From the NCBI GenBank assembly GCA_023248835.1, contig JAHFDU010000019.1:1-21519 (forward strand): a DNA stretch of 21,519 nucleotides. The letters run 5' to 3'. Positions 7,449 to 14,127 of this stretch are shown piece by piece (position 1 is the first letter of the stretch; each line of letters begins with the position of its first letter). Both the position numbers and the translations under genes were made by a program. The DNA comes from Myxococcales bacterium (GTDB lineage: Bacteria; Myxococcota_A; Polyangia; Palsa-1104). The notes beneath the pieces are model-generated. The model searched no databases, was not told the origin of the DNA, and saw only the letters and a program-made list of their open reading frames with translations.

Positions 7449-7755
7449 GGGCAGGGTTATCGCAGCCGCGCCGAGCCCAGTCAACTGCGCCGACACCGCC
7501 GACACCAGTTTCGTGGGCGTGGGCGTAGGCGTGAAACGAAAATCCGTGCTCTCTGCCGAAGGTGACGCAAGACACATGTGACGACTCAAAACACGCGCCA
7601 CATCGGCAAAACACCGGCGCGGTATTTTCCCACTGTGCATGGCCGCTTCCCGTCGCTGATTCGCCCACGCCTACGCCCACGCCCACGATAAAACTGACGG
7701 ACCTTGGACCCTCGGACCTTCAGACATGCCGGCGTCCTATGGTAGAAAGAGAGAA
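7449..7755. other. Divergent intergenic region between pyrH and the SDR operon
   Basis: 307 bp that must hold both divergent promoters. Its main feature is a perfect 23-bp inverted repeat (separate entry). Near the SDR gene a GGACCTT...GGACCTT direct repeat (7700-7720) and TATGGT (7739-7744) were seen, but no convincing -35/-10 pair. No gene is called here. Confidence 0.6.
7506..7696. repeat. Perfect 23-bp inverted repeat of GGGCGT units
   Basis: The left arm 7511-7533 (TCGTGGGCGTGGGC...GTAGGCGTG) is the exact reverse complement of the right arm 7666-7688. Outside the arms CAGTT (7506-7510) and AACTG (7692-7696) also pair, with three extra bases on the right. The 132-bp interior shows no repeats or ORF. 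It could be a small inverted-repeat element (MITE-like), a dispersed minisatellite, or a long-stem structure isolating divergent promoters. Confidence 0.9.
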
Positions 7756-8565
7756 ATGGGACTCCTCGATCACAAAGTTGCGGTACTGACCGGCGCCGGG
7801 CGCGGCATCGGACGGGCGTGTGCGCTGGCGTTTGTCAAAGAGGGCTGCAGCGTTGTCATCAACGACGTCGACGAAGCACCGGCGGCCGAAGCGCGTGGCG
7901 CCTGCGAAAACATTCGTGGCGGAGCGGCGATCGTTCACCTCGGATCGGTGGCAAATCCTGCCGACACCGACGCGCTGATGCAAACCGCGGCGGCGAAATT
8001 TGGCAAACTCGACATCCTCATCAACAACGCTGGCATCACCCGCGACAAAGTCGCGCATCAGATGTCCGACGAATGGTGGGATCTGGTGATCGACGTCAAT
8101 CTCACTGGCACTTTTAATTGCATTCGCTCGGCCGCGCCGCATTTGCGCGACGTTGCCAAGCGCGAGCTCGAATCCTACGGGCGGCCGGCCTACCATCGCA
8201 AGATCGTCAATTTTTTCTCGACCGCGGCGATTCGCGGCAACCCCGGCCAAATCAATTACACCGCGGCGAAAATGGGCAACGTCGGCATCACTCGCACCAT
8301 CGCGCAGGAGTGGGGCCGCTTCTGGGTCAACTGCAACGCGGTGGCACCCGGTTTTACCAACACCCGGCTGACGGCGCCCAAGCAGCCCGGCGACGAACTC
8401 GGCGTTCCCGACGAGCAGCGCCAGGCAACCATCGCGCGCATCCCGCTTGGCCGCATCGGCGAGCCTGAGGATGTCGCCAACGCGGTGCTGTTTTTTGCTT
8501 CGCCAATGTCCGATTTTGTGACCGGCCAGACGCTCAACGTCTCCGGCGGCATGCAGATCCCATGA
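7756..8565 (+). CDS. FabG-like short-chain dehydrogenase/reductase
   Basis: 269 aa. A classical SDR expected to do NAD(P)-linked oxidation or reduction of a hydroxy/keto substrate in the cytoplasm. Seen: TGAGRGIG cofactor motif (12-19), NNAG (90-93), catalytic Ser155, Tyr168 and Lys172 (Y-T-A-A-K), and PGF at 198-200. A short extra segment (about 134-148, RELESYGRPAYHRK) lies between the alpha-E helix and the active-site strand, an insertion seen in some 3-hydroxyacyl-CoA dehydrogenase-like SDRs, so a CoA substrate rather than ACP is possible. ATG 7756 is chosen because MGLLDHKVAVLTG is a standard SDR start and GAAAGAGAG precedes it; ATG 7726 is upstream in frame but less likely. The stop overlaps the next gene (ATGA). 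Confidence 0.96.
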   Translation: MGLLDHKVAVLTGAGRGIGRACALAFVKEGCSVVINDVDEAPAAEARGACENIRGGAAIVHLGSVANPADTDALMQTAAAKFGKLDILINNAGITRDKVAHQMSDEWWDLVIDVNLTGTFNCIRSAAPHLRDVAKRELESYGRPAYHRKIVNFFSTAAIRGNPGQINYTAAKMGNVGITRTIAQEWGRFWVNCNAVAPGFTNTRLTAPKQPGDELGVPDEQRQATIARIPLGRIGEPEDVANAVLFFASPMSDFVTGQTLNVSGGMQIP

Positions 8566-9539
8566 ACGCGCTTTTGTTGTTGCCATTGACGGTGGCCACG
8601 GTGATCTCAACGCCAGGCGATTTTTCCGCCGCGCAAAAACAGGCGCTGGCGACGCATCGACTGGTGCTGATTGATTTCTTCACCACCTGGTGTTCGACCT
8701 GTCACGACATGGATGCCAAGGTCTACGCGCGCAGCGACGTCGCCCAGTTTTTAGGCGAACATTTTGTCCTCTTGCGCGGCGACGCCGAGGCGGGCGAAGG
8801 CAAGCTGCTGGCGGATCGCTTTCACGTGGTGGGTTATCCGACGCTGGTGATGGCGGATCCGGAAAGCGGCGAAGAGATCGATCGCCTGATGGGCTTCTTC
8901 GAAGGCAAGGAATTCTTGGCACGACTCAGCGATTTTCAGAACCACAAGGGCACGCTGGCCGAGCTTGAACTTGACATCGCCATCCGCCATGCGCTGCGCG
9001 GCGATCGTCGCGCAGTCTGGGAAGTGAAGGACATTGTTGCGCGCGATCCACACAATGATCAGCAGCGCGCCGCCAAGGCGCTGTGGACGCTGGGAAAATA
9101 TTATTATTTGCGCGGCGAACACAATTATTCCCGTGCCGAAGAAACGTTGCGCTATCTGCAAAGTCATTTTGCCGCGAGCGAAGAGGCAAAACAGGCGCCG
9201 GTGCAAATCGCTTTGTGCCAGCATGGCGTTGGCAACGATCGAGCCGCCCAAGCGACGCTCGATGCCTACCTGGCGGCCGATCCCGTCGATATGGAGCGGT
9301 ACAGTTCTTACGCCTGGGCAGCGTACAAGAACAACTTTGCACGTCCGCGCGCGGTCGAAGTGGCAAAACGGGGTCTCGAACTTGATCCAAACCTTGATGG
9401 GTTATGGGACACGCTCGCCGAATTACACGGAGCTGACGGTGATCGCAAAGGCGCCCAGGAGTGCGAGAGAAAAGCGATCGCGATCAAACCGAATGAACGT
9501 TATTACCGAGAGCAGCTCCAGCGCTTTGGTGGAAAATGA
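8562..9539 (+). CDS. Secreted thioredoxin-fold protein with TPR tail
   Basis: 325 aa. Residues 1-17 are a hydrophobic export or anchor segment (ALLLLPLTVATVIS) without the usual basic start. Residues about 20-130 form a thioredoxin domain with the redox pair W-C-S-T-C (Cys44, Cys47) and cis-Pro93 (GYPTL), most like the thioredoxin-7/DsbD-gamma group. From about 165 to the end are TPR-like helical pairs, the clearest being RAVEVAKRGLELDPNLDGLWDTLAELHG. Likely a periplasmic thiol-disulfide enzyme whose TPR part binds its client. It starts inside the SDR stop (ATGA at 8562-8565) and ends inside the start of the Cys-rich lipoprotein (ATGA at 9536-9539), so all three are translationally coupled. 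The adjacent ten-Cys lipoprotein is an obvious possible client. Confidence 0.93.
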   Translation: MNALLLLPLTVATVISTPGDFSAAQKQALATHRLVLIDFFTTWCSTCHDMDAKVYARSDVAQFLGEHFVLLRGDAEAGEGKLLADRFHVVGYPTLVMADPESGEEIDRLMGFFEGKEFLARLSDFQNHKGTLAELELDIAIRHALRGDRRAVWEVKDIVARDPHNDQQRAAKALWTLGKYYYLRGEHNYSRAEETLRYLQSHFAASEEAKQAPVQIALCQHGVGNDRAAQATLDAYLAADPVDMERYSSYAWAAYKNNFARPRAVEVAKRGLELDPNLDGLWDTLAELHGADGDRKGAQECERKAIAIKPNERYYREQLQRFGGK

Positions 9540-9853
9540 AACTTCTGATTCCGTTTTTTCTGTTTTTTCTGTTCGCGCTCAGTTGCAAAGAGGAGCGTAC
9601 GATCGTGGTCCGTTTCGATTCGGTCCCTGACTTGTCGAACGCAGCGAAAGAGTGCAACACCGCTTCCGATTGCATTGCGGTCCCGGTCGAGTGTTGCGAC
9701 TGCGCTCACGGTGGCAAGCTCAAAGCGGCGCCAAAATCGAAAGCGGCCGCCAGTGCCTGCGCCGATGTCCTGTGCGTGCAGATGATGTCTAGCGACAAGA
9801 CTTGCAAGCTGAAAGCAGCTTGCGAAAATGGACATTGCGTCCTGCGCGAATAG
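9536..9853 (+). CDS. Small Cys-rich lipoprotein
   Basis: 105 aa. Signal peptide MKLLIPFFLFFLFALSC with lipidated Cys17 (lipobox A-L-S-C). The mature domain has ten cysteines (40, 46, 53, 54, 56, 75, 80, 90, 96, 101) with the pattern ECNTASDC...CCDC...C and C-E-N-G-H-C at the end. The spacing suggests a disulfide knot; the ECxxxSDC start and ENGHC end recall small Cys-rich secreted domains common in deltaproteobacterial lipoproteins. No function is recognised. Being last in a coupled operon with a secreted thioredoxin fits a protein that needs disulfide formation or reshuffling. The gene ends 11 bp before the convergent radical SAM gene. Confidence 0.88.
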   Translation: MKLLIPFFLFFLFALSCKEERTIVVRFDSVPDLSNAAKECNTASDCIAVPVECCDCAHGGKLKAAPKSKAAASACADVLCVQMMSSDKTCKLKAACENGHCVLRE

Positions 9854-9864
9854 CACGCAGCGAA

Positions 9865-10992
9865 TCAAACAAAATTGAGGTGCGCGGGTGGATTTCCGCT
9901 CGGTGGCACGATCGGCAGCCGCCCTTTGCGATGAGCGTCGAGGGCCTCGTTGACCTTGTGCTGGAGGCACAGCGAGCCGCACATTTTTTGCGCGTTGAAC
10001 GAAGGCGAGGCGAGATAGTTCATCACCTCCCAATAGCGATCGCTGTGAAAAAGTTCGCGAAAACGAGTCTCAACGATATTGCCGACGTGGAATTTCTTGT
10101 AGCGATCGTTAAACAGCATGCCGCACGGAGCCACCAAGCCCGAGCCAGAAATCTGGAGCAGAAACGGCGCCCCGTAACAGCGCTGATAGCTGCGCTTTCC
10201 TTCGGCCAAGATCTTGGACCATTTGACACTGACGCGATATTCGTCATCGGACAGCGCCTCGGCCGCACGCAGCGTATCGTGCAATCGATCATAGCCAGAG
10301 TAGTCGACGCCTAGATCGCCCTCTTCGTTGTCGCTGCAGTGTTTGATGACAAGATAATCGGGACGAAGTTTCTGCCCGAGGCGCGCCAGTGGCAAGATCT
10401 GGTCCTCGTACTCGGGCATCAGTACCATCTGTAGGCCAATCGTCACTGGTAAATTGTCGCGCTTCTTGATCTCCACCATGTCGGTGATGTTCTGGCAGAC
10501 CCGATCAAACGCGCTCTCTTTGGCGCCCATGATTTGGGCATAGCGGGAGCGCTCGCCGCCGGAAATGTTGACCCGCAAATAGGTCAGGTGCGGCAAAATC
10601 TCTTCCAGCTTTCGCCGGTTCAGCACAAACGCATTGGTGCCAACTGCCATCGACAGCCCAACTCTCGCACCGTGCTGAATGGCATCGATAAACACTGGCG
10701 AAATCGTGCTCTCACCGTCGGAGACCAAACTAATACCCTTGACTCCGATTTCGGCACAGTCATCAAGAAATTCGGTGATTGCTTTCTTATCGATCGGTTG
10801 CCGATCGTTTTCTTGCAACATGGCGTAACAAAAGTGGCAGGCGTAGTTGCACGCTCGCGTCAGCGCCATATCGATGGTGATCGGCGCAAAACGCTCGCCG
10901 CGCTCCCAGGCTGCCAGGCGCTCTTGGTGCCACCCGATCTTGGTGCCATCGAGAATCAGTTTCTCGACATGTTCCGGTAGGCTGGCGCTCAT
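9865..10992 (-). CDS. Radical SAM enzyme with SPASM-like C-terminus
   Basis: 375 aa. The radical SAM core has CxxxCxxC at Cys48, Cys52 and Cys55 (RACNYACHFCYA), which binds the 4Fe-4S cluster that cleaves S-adenosylmethionine, and a glycine-rich GISLVSDGEST strand at about 86-96. The C-terminal part has four further cysteines, at 272 (RCYG), 290 (APCG), 338 and 342 (MCGSLC), typical of a SPASM/twitch auxiliary cluster. Such enzymes modify peptides, sugars or cofactors. No precursor peptide gene was seen nearby, and the sugar genes next door favour a carbohydrate or small-molecule substrate, but that is inference. It overlaps the upstream 345-aa gene by ATGA, so the two are probably made together. 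Confidence 0.95.
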   Translation of the reverse strand: MSASLPEHVEKLILDGTKIGWHQERLAAWERGERFAPITIDMALTRACNYACHFCYAMLQENDRQPIDKKAITEFLDDCAEIGVKGISLVSDGESTISPVFIDAIQHGARVGLSMAVGTNAFVLNRRKLEEILPHLTYLRVNISGGERSRYAQIMGAKESAFDRVCQNITDMVEIKKRDNLPVTIGLQMVLMPEYEDQILPLARLGQKLRPDYLVIKHCSDNEEGDLGVDYSGYDRLHDTLRAAEALSDDEYRVSVKWSKILAEGKRSYQRCYGAPFLLQISGSGLVAPCGMLFNDRYKKFHVGNIVETRFRELFHSDRYWEVMNYLASPSFNAQKMCGSLCLQHKVNEALDAHRKGRLPIVPPSGNPPAHLNFV

Positions 10993-12026
10993 AGCCGTCT
11001 GACCTTGTTGTTGTCTTGAACTTCGGCTAGCAAAAGCTCGATGGTGGGCTCCACGCGTTTTCTTACCTCGGTCTCAAGCCGCATCAGCAGCGCGGGCAGT
11101 TGTTTGGTCGGTAGCTCGGGAGCCACCTGCACCACCGCACGGGTTTCGTGTTCGATGTGGATGGCACAAAGCGCCTGCGGATCTCGACCAAGCGCGCACA
11201 GCGCGGCTGCGAGAGCAGCATTGACGGCGCGAAGTTGCTCCTCTTGGCTAAGCGACAACCACAGCGGCGACAGCGGTTCGATGAAGCCAGCATGGCTGGC
11301 AGCAGGCTGGTGATCGGCAATTTGTTGGAACGCAGAAAGCGCGCCGCGCAGGAGTCGCTGTACCAGGCCAAACATCGGATCGCTGTTTTCGGGAAGTACG
11401 ATGCCACTGACTGGAGCCGGTTTGTCACCTCGTAGTCGTGCTTCCAGTCGAATCGCACCATGGTCGGCCGCCTCATAGATCGGCAGCCCCTCGCATAAAT
11501 CGGCGAGTGCTTCTAGTAGCCGAGCGGTGGTGCTATTGCGCGGGCACTCAAAGCGCGCCCGTTCAATGACTTGTTGTTCATTGATCGAAAGATACAAAGT
11601 ACAGCTGTCGACGGTGACCTGCACTGTGTTTTCGATCGGGGCCGGAGCGCCGGCGTGGGCAAGATTTTTTCCAAAACGCGTCAGACTGTCATCATAGACG
11701 CTGGGCAAGTTGTGGCCGGTTTTACCCAGGCCGGAAAGGCTTACCACCAATCCGTTCGAGCTGCGTTCGATGTGTAACACGCCGAGGTCAGCGAGCGCCG
11801 AGTGGAGCGCCGGTTCGTCAACACCGAGCGCAATCGGTGGGCTGAGCTGAACCGATAAGCTGTCGCATTCTGCGCCCTGCGCAGCTTCGAACAAATTTAA
11901 GAGGCTACGCACCACATCGGGATCGGGCACCCAGGTCTCGAGCAGATCCAGCGTGCGCTGGCCTCGCAATACATGAAACAGGCTGCGCTCGTAGTCTTCT
12001 ACCAGATGCTGATAGTCAAGAAGCAT
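10989..12026 (-). CDS. Unrecognised 345-aa partner of the radical SAM enzyme
   Basis: No family recognised with confidence. No signal peptide or membrane segment is visible, so it should be cytoplasmic. Residues about 130-240 form a distinct alpha/beta stretch: two strands (VQVTVDSCTLYLSI), then FECPRNSTTARLLEALADLCEGLPI (Cys161) and a segment rich in Gly/Pro. Its C-then-helix-then-Gly pattern faintly resembles an IscU/NifU-type scaffold, but the other cluster ligands are not evident. The C-terminal about 90 residues have low-complexity Ala/Leu helices and end in VQDNNKVRRL. It leads a two-gene minus-strand operon (ATGA overlap with the radical SAM gene), which suggests a substrate-binding, carrier or chaperone role for that enzyme. 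ATG 12026 is the first start after the AT-rich promoter region. Confidence 0.88.
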   Translation of the reverse strand: MLLDYQHLVEDYERSLFHVLRGQRTLDLLETWVPDPDVVRSLLNLFEAAQGAECDSLSVQLSPPIALGVDEPALHSALADLGVLHIERSSNGLVVSLSGLGKTGHNLPSVYDDSLTRFGKNLAHAGAPAPIENTVQVTVDSCTLYLSINEQQVIERARFECPRNSTTARLLEALADLCEGLPIYEAADHGAIRLEARLRGDKPAPVSGIVLPENSDPMFGLVQRLLRGALSAFQQIADHQPAASHAGFIEPLSPLWLSLSQEEQLRAVNAALAAALCALGRDPQALCAIHIEHETRAVVQVAPELPTKQLPALLMRLETEVRKRVEPTIELLLAEVQDNNKVRRL

Positions 12027-12035
12027 TCCAATTTT

Positions 12036-12065
12036 ATGTTAACACAAAAGCCGTATATTGTTCAA
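12036..12065 (-). promoter_or_regulatory. Promoter-like pair before the radical SAM operon
   Basis: On the minus strand TTGAAC (12060-12065) and TAACAT (12036-12041) are 18 nt apart in a strikingly AT-rich gap. The predicted start would leave only a few bases before the ATG at 12026. Confidence 0.4.
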
Positions 12066-12071
12066 TCGAAA

Positions 12072-12938
12072 CTAATAAACCCCCATTTTTGCCATTTTTA
12101 TTAGGCCCTGCTCGAGCGTAATCGAGGAGCGAAATCCGATCGCCTCGTGCGCCAATGCGCAGCCAGCATCGAGCGGGAGCTCGGGGAACCTGCTCTGTCG
12201 ATCGCGCACTTCAATGCGGCTTTTTGATTCAAGCGTGCGACAAACGATGTCGGCCAGCTCGGCCGCGCAGATTTGGCGTCCGGTTGCCAGGCTGACTTTA
12301 TGGAAGTGCGGGCGACGGAGCTGGCGCGCGCGGTCGACCAGGTTGATGGCGAGCAAGATGCCGCGGATGACATCCTCATAGTGGATGAAATCGAAGGGCA
12401 GATTGCCTTTTTCGATCTGCAGAGGGACACCGCGCTCCGCCCTCTCTACTAATTCGGTCACCAGCCGTCCCGGCGTGGCTGCGATCGATCCGTAGACGTC
12501 CGACAGGCGCAAGCAAATCGTCGCCAAATCGAAGCGATGGCTGTAATAGTCCACCATGCGATCGGCAGTGTCCTTGGTCAGCGCATAGAGGCTCCGCGTG
12601 CCCGCCTCAAAGGCGGCGCGCGAACTGGCGACCACAATCCAAGGCGGGTGCGGCCGCTTTCGGGCAGCTTCCAAAACGTTGGTGGTGCCGAGCAGATTGA
12701 TCTGGATGGTGTCGTAGGGATTTTTCTCGGCGATCGAAGTACGACTGACAGCGGCGAGATGGACCACACCGTCCACTCCGGCGATCGTGCCGCGCACATC
12801 TGGCAGCGAACGAACATCGAGCGCCGATGACGCTGCACCGGCGATATCAAACGGAATGACAACATCGCCTCGTTCAGTCAGCGCCACCGACAAATAGCGC
12901 CCGATGAAACCGCCCGCACCAGTGACCAAAATTTTCAT
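12072..12938 (-). CDS. NAD-dependent nucleotide-sugar epimerase/dehydratase (extended SDR)
   Basis: 288 aa. Extended SDR of the GalE/RmlB superfamily acting on a nucleotide sugar in the cytoplasm. Seen: MKILVTGAGGFIG (cofactor loop GAGGFIG at 7-13), HLAA at about 60, Ser105/Ser106 and the catalytic pair Tyr118 and Lys122 (YALTK), then LRLSDVYG and a DFIHYEDV segment typical of the substrate domain. Whether it epimerises, dehydrates or reduces cannot be told. The ATG at 12938 is fixed by the ATGA overlap (12935-12938) with the aminotransferase stop. With that enzyme it likely makes an amino-deoxysugar. The protein is slightly short for the family. Confidence 0.95.
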   Translation of the reverse strand: MKILVTGAGGFIGRYLSVALTERGDVVIPFDIAGAASSALDVRSLPDVRGTIAGVDGVVHLAAVSRTSIAEKNPYDTIQINLLGTTNVLEAARKRPHPPWIVVASSRAAFEAGTRSLYALTKDTADRMVDYYSHRFDLATICLRLSDVYGSIAATPGRLVTELVERAERGVPLQIEKGNLPFDFIHYEDVIRGILLAINLVDRARQLRRPHFHKVSLATGRQICAAELADIVCRTLESKSRIEVRDRQSRFPELPLDAGCALAHEAIGFRSSITLEQGLIKMAKMGVY

Positions 12939-14032
12939 GCACAATGCTTGATGGCTGCGACCACTTCGTCCACATCCTCGCCAGACATCATGGGCCCGAT
13001 CGGCAGCGCCAACGACTCCTGTGCAACGCGGTCGGTTTTCGGCAACGACACGGGCTTATTGAAAAGTTGTTTTTGTCGGTGCAGCGGCACCGGCCAGTGC
13101 ACCATGCTTTCGATCCCTTGGTCGCGCAGCTGTTGGTGCAGCGCATCGCGACGCGGTGTGCGGATCACGTAGTTGGCGAAGATGGAAAAACGGTCGGCAT
13201 CGTCGACAGCGGGAAGCTGAATGTCGGCGATCGACTGCAGACGATCGCGATAACGCGCCGCCAGCTGGCGGGTGTGCTCGACCAGAGCCGAAAACACTTT
13301 GAGCTTCTCGCTTAGCACCAGTGCCTGAATGTTGTCGAGTCGGCTGTTGTACCCAAAAAGTACGTACTCGGTCTTACTGCGTTCGCCGTGACAGCGCAGC
13401 TGTTTGATGCGTTCGGCCAGGCCATTCTGCGCGGTCACCACCAGTCCGCCGTCGCCCCAGCCGCTCAAGAGTTTGAGCGGGTGAAAACTGACCGCGGCGC
13501 CGACGCCGAACGCGCCGATGGGCTCGCCGCGAAACTTGGCGCCGAACGACTGCGCGGCATCTTCGACCAGCGCCAAATTGTGCTGGCGCGCGATCGCTTG
13601 CAGGCGATCCATCTGGCACATACGGCCATTCATGTGGACGCACAAAATGGCACGCGTCCGTTTGGTGATCGCCTGCTCCATCGCATCCGCATCGATGTTG
13701 AAGTCGTCGCCAATGTCGACAAAGACCGGACGGCCGCCGGCGTGCATGACCGCGGCCGCGGTGGCGACGAAAGTGTGCGACGGCAAAATTACCTCGTCAC
13801 CCGGCAGCAGATCAAGCGAGGCCAACAAGAAAAACAGCGCATCGGTCCCCGAATTGACCCCAATGCAGTGCTTGGCGCCGAGAAATATTGCCGCCTGCTG
13901 CTCGAAGTCCGTCACCGCCTGGCGCAGGATAAATTGCCCGTCACCGACCACTTGCTGCAGCGCCGGCAACACACGGTCAAGCACGAGGCGATTCTCGTCG
14001 CCAACCCGCTTATAGGGAATACGAAATGGCAT
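12935..14032 (-). CDS. DegT/DnrJ/EryC1/StrS-family sugar aminotransferase
   Basis: 365 aa. PLP enzyme that aminates a keto-sugar nucleotide, giving an amino-deoxysugar for a glycan. Seen: VNSGTDALFFLL (PLP phosphate site, about 59-70), DEVILPSHTFVATAAAV, VEDAAQSFGA (Asp158 binding the PLP ring nitrogen) and SFHPLK (Lys187, Schiff-base lysine) followed by GWGDGG. The C-terminal half keeps SRLDNIQALVL and YNSR as in VioA/ArnB/WecE-type enzymes. ATG 14032 is chosen because it lies after a purine-rich ribosome site with a seven-G run. An ATG 18 bp upstream would translate that site. First gene of a two-gene operon with the epimerase (ATGA overlap). Confidence 0.97.
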   Translation of the reverse strand: MPFRIPYKRVGDENRLVLDRVLPALQQVVGDGQFILRQAVTDFEQQAAIFLGAKHCIGVNSGTDALFFLLASLDLLPGDEVILPSHTFVATAAAVMHAGGRPVFVDIGDDFNIDADAMEQAITKRTRAILCVHMNGRMCQMDRLQAIARQHNLALVEDAAQSFGAKFRGEPIGAFGVGAAVSFHPLKLLSGWGDGGLVVTAQNGLAERIKQLRCHGERSKTEYVLFGYNSRLDNIQALVLSEKLKVFSALVEHTRQLAARYRDRLQSIADIQLPAVDDADRFSIFANYVIRTPRRDALHQQLRDQGIESMVHWPVPLHRQKQLFNKPVSLPKTDRVAQESLALPIGPMMSGEDVDEVVAAIKHCA

Positions 14033-14047
14033 ACTCTCTCCCCCCCG
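14033..14047 (-). promoter_or_regulatory. Ribosome site with a seven-G run before the aminotransferase
   Basis: The minus strand reads CGGGGGGGAGAGAGT directly before the ATG at 14032. The purine-rich tract gives a GGGGAG Shine-Dalgarno-like core. The run of seven G (14040-14046) lies in the short leader where slippage would change spacing. Confidence 0.6.
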
Positions 14048-14064
14048 CAATAAAACCTTTGTCT

Positions 14065-14094
14065 ATTATAAGATAACATAGCGGTTGCTTACAA
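14065..14094 (-). promoter_or_regulatory. Sigma70-like promoter for the aminotransferase-epimerase operon
   Basis: On the minus strand TTGTAA (14089-14094), an 18-nt spacer and a perfect TATAAT (14065-14070). Predicted transcription starts near 14058, about 25 nt before the ATG. It overlaps the divergent plus-strand promoter. Confidence 0.55.
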
Positions 14095-14114
14095 AGTAAA
14101 ATTCACTGTAAGAT
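14085..14114 (+). promoter_or_regulatory. Sigma70-like promoter for the 827-aa glycosyltransferase gene
   Basis: TTGCTT (14085-14090), 18-nt spacer, TAAGAT (14109-14114), followed by AGGG (14120-14123) and the ATG at 14128. The -35 boxes of this and the minus-strand promoter share bases 14089-14090, so the two polymerases should compete. Confidence 0.5.
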
Positions 14115-14127
14115 GAATTAGGGCAAG

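Noticed and set aside
7449..7640. Upstream extension of pyrH in frame
   Set aside because: The translation covers the inverted repeat (TPTPTPT) and has no conservation; the UMP kinase core begins after ATG 7448.
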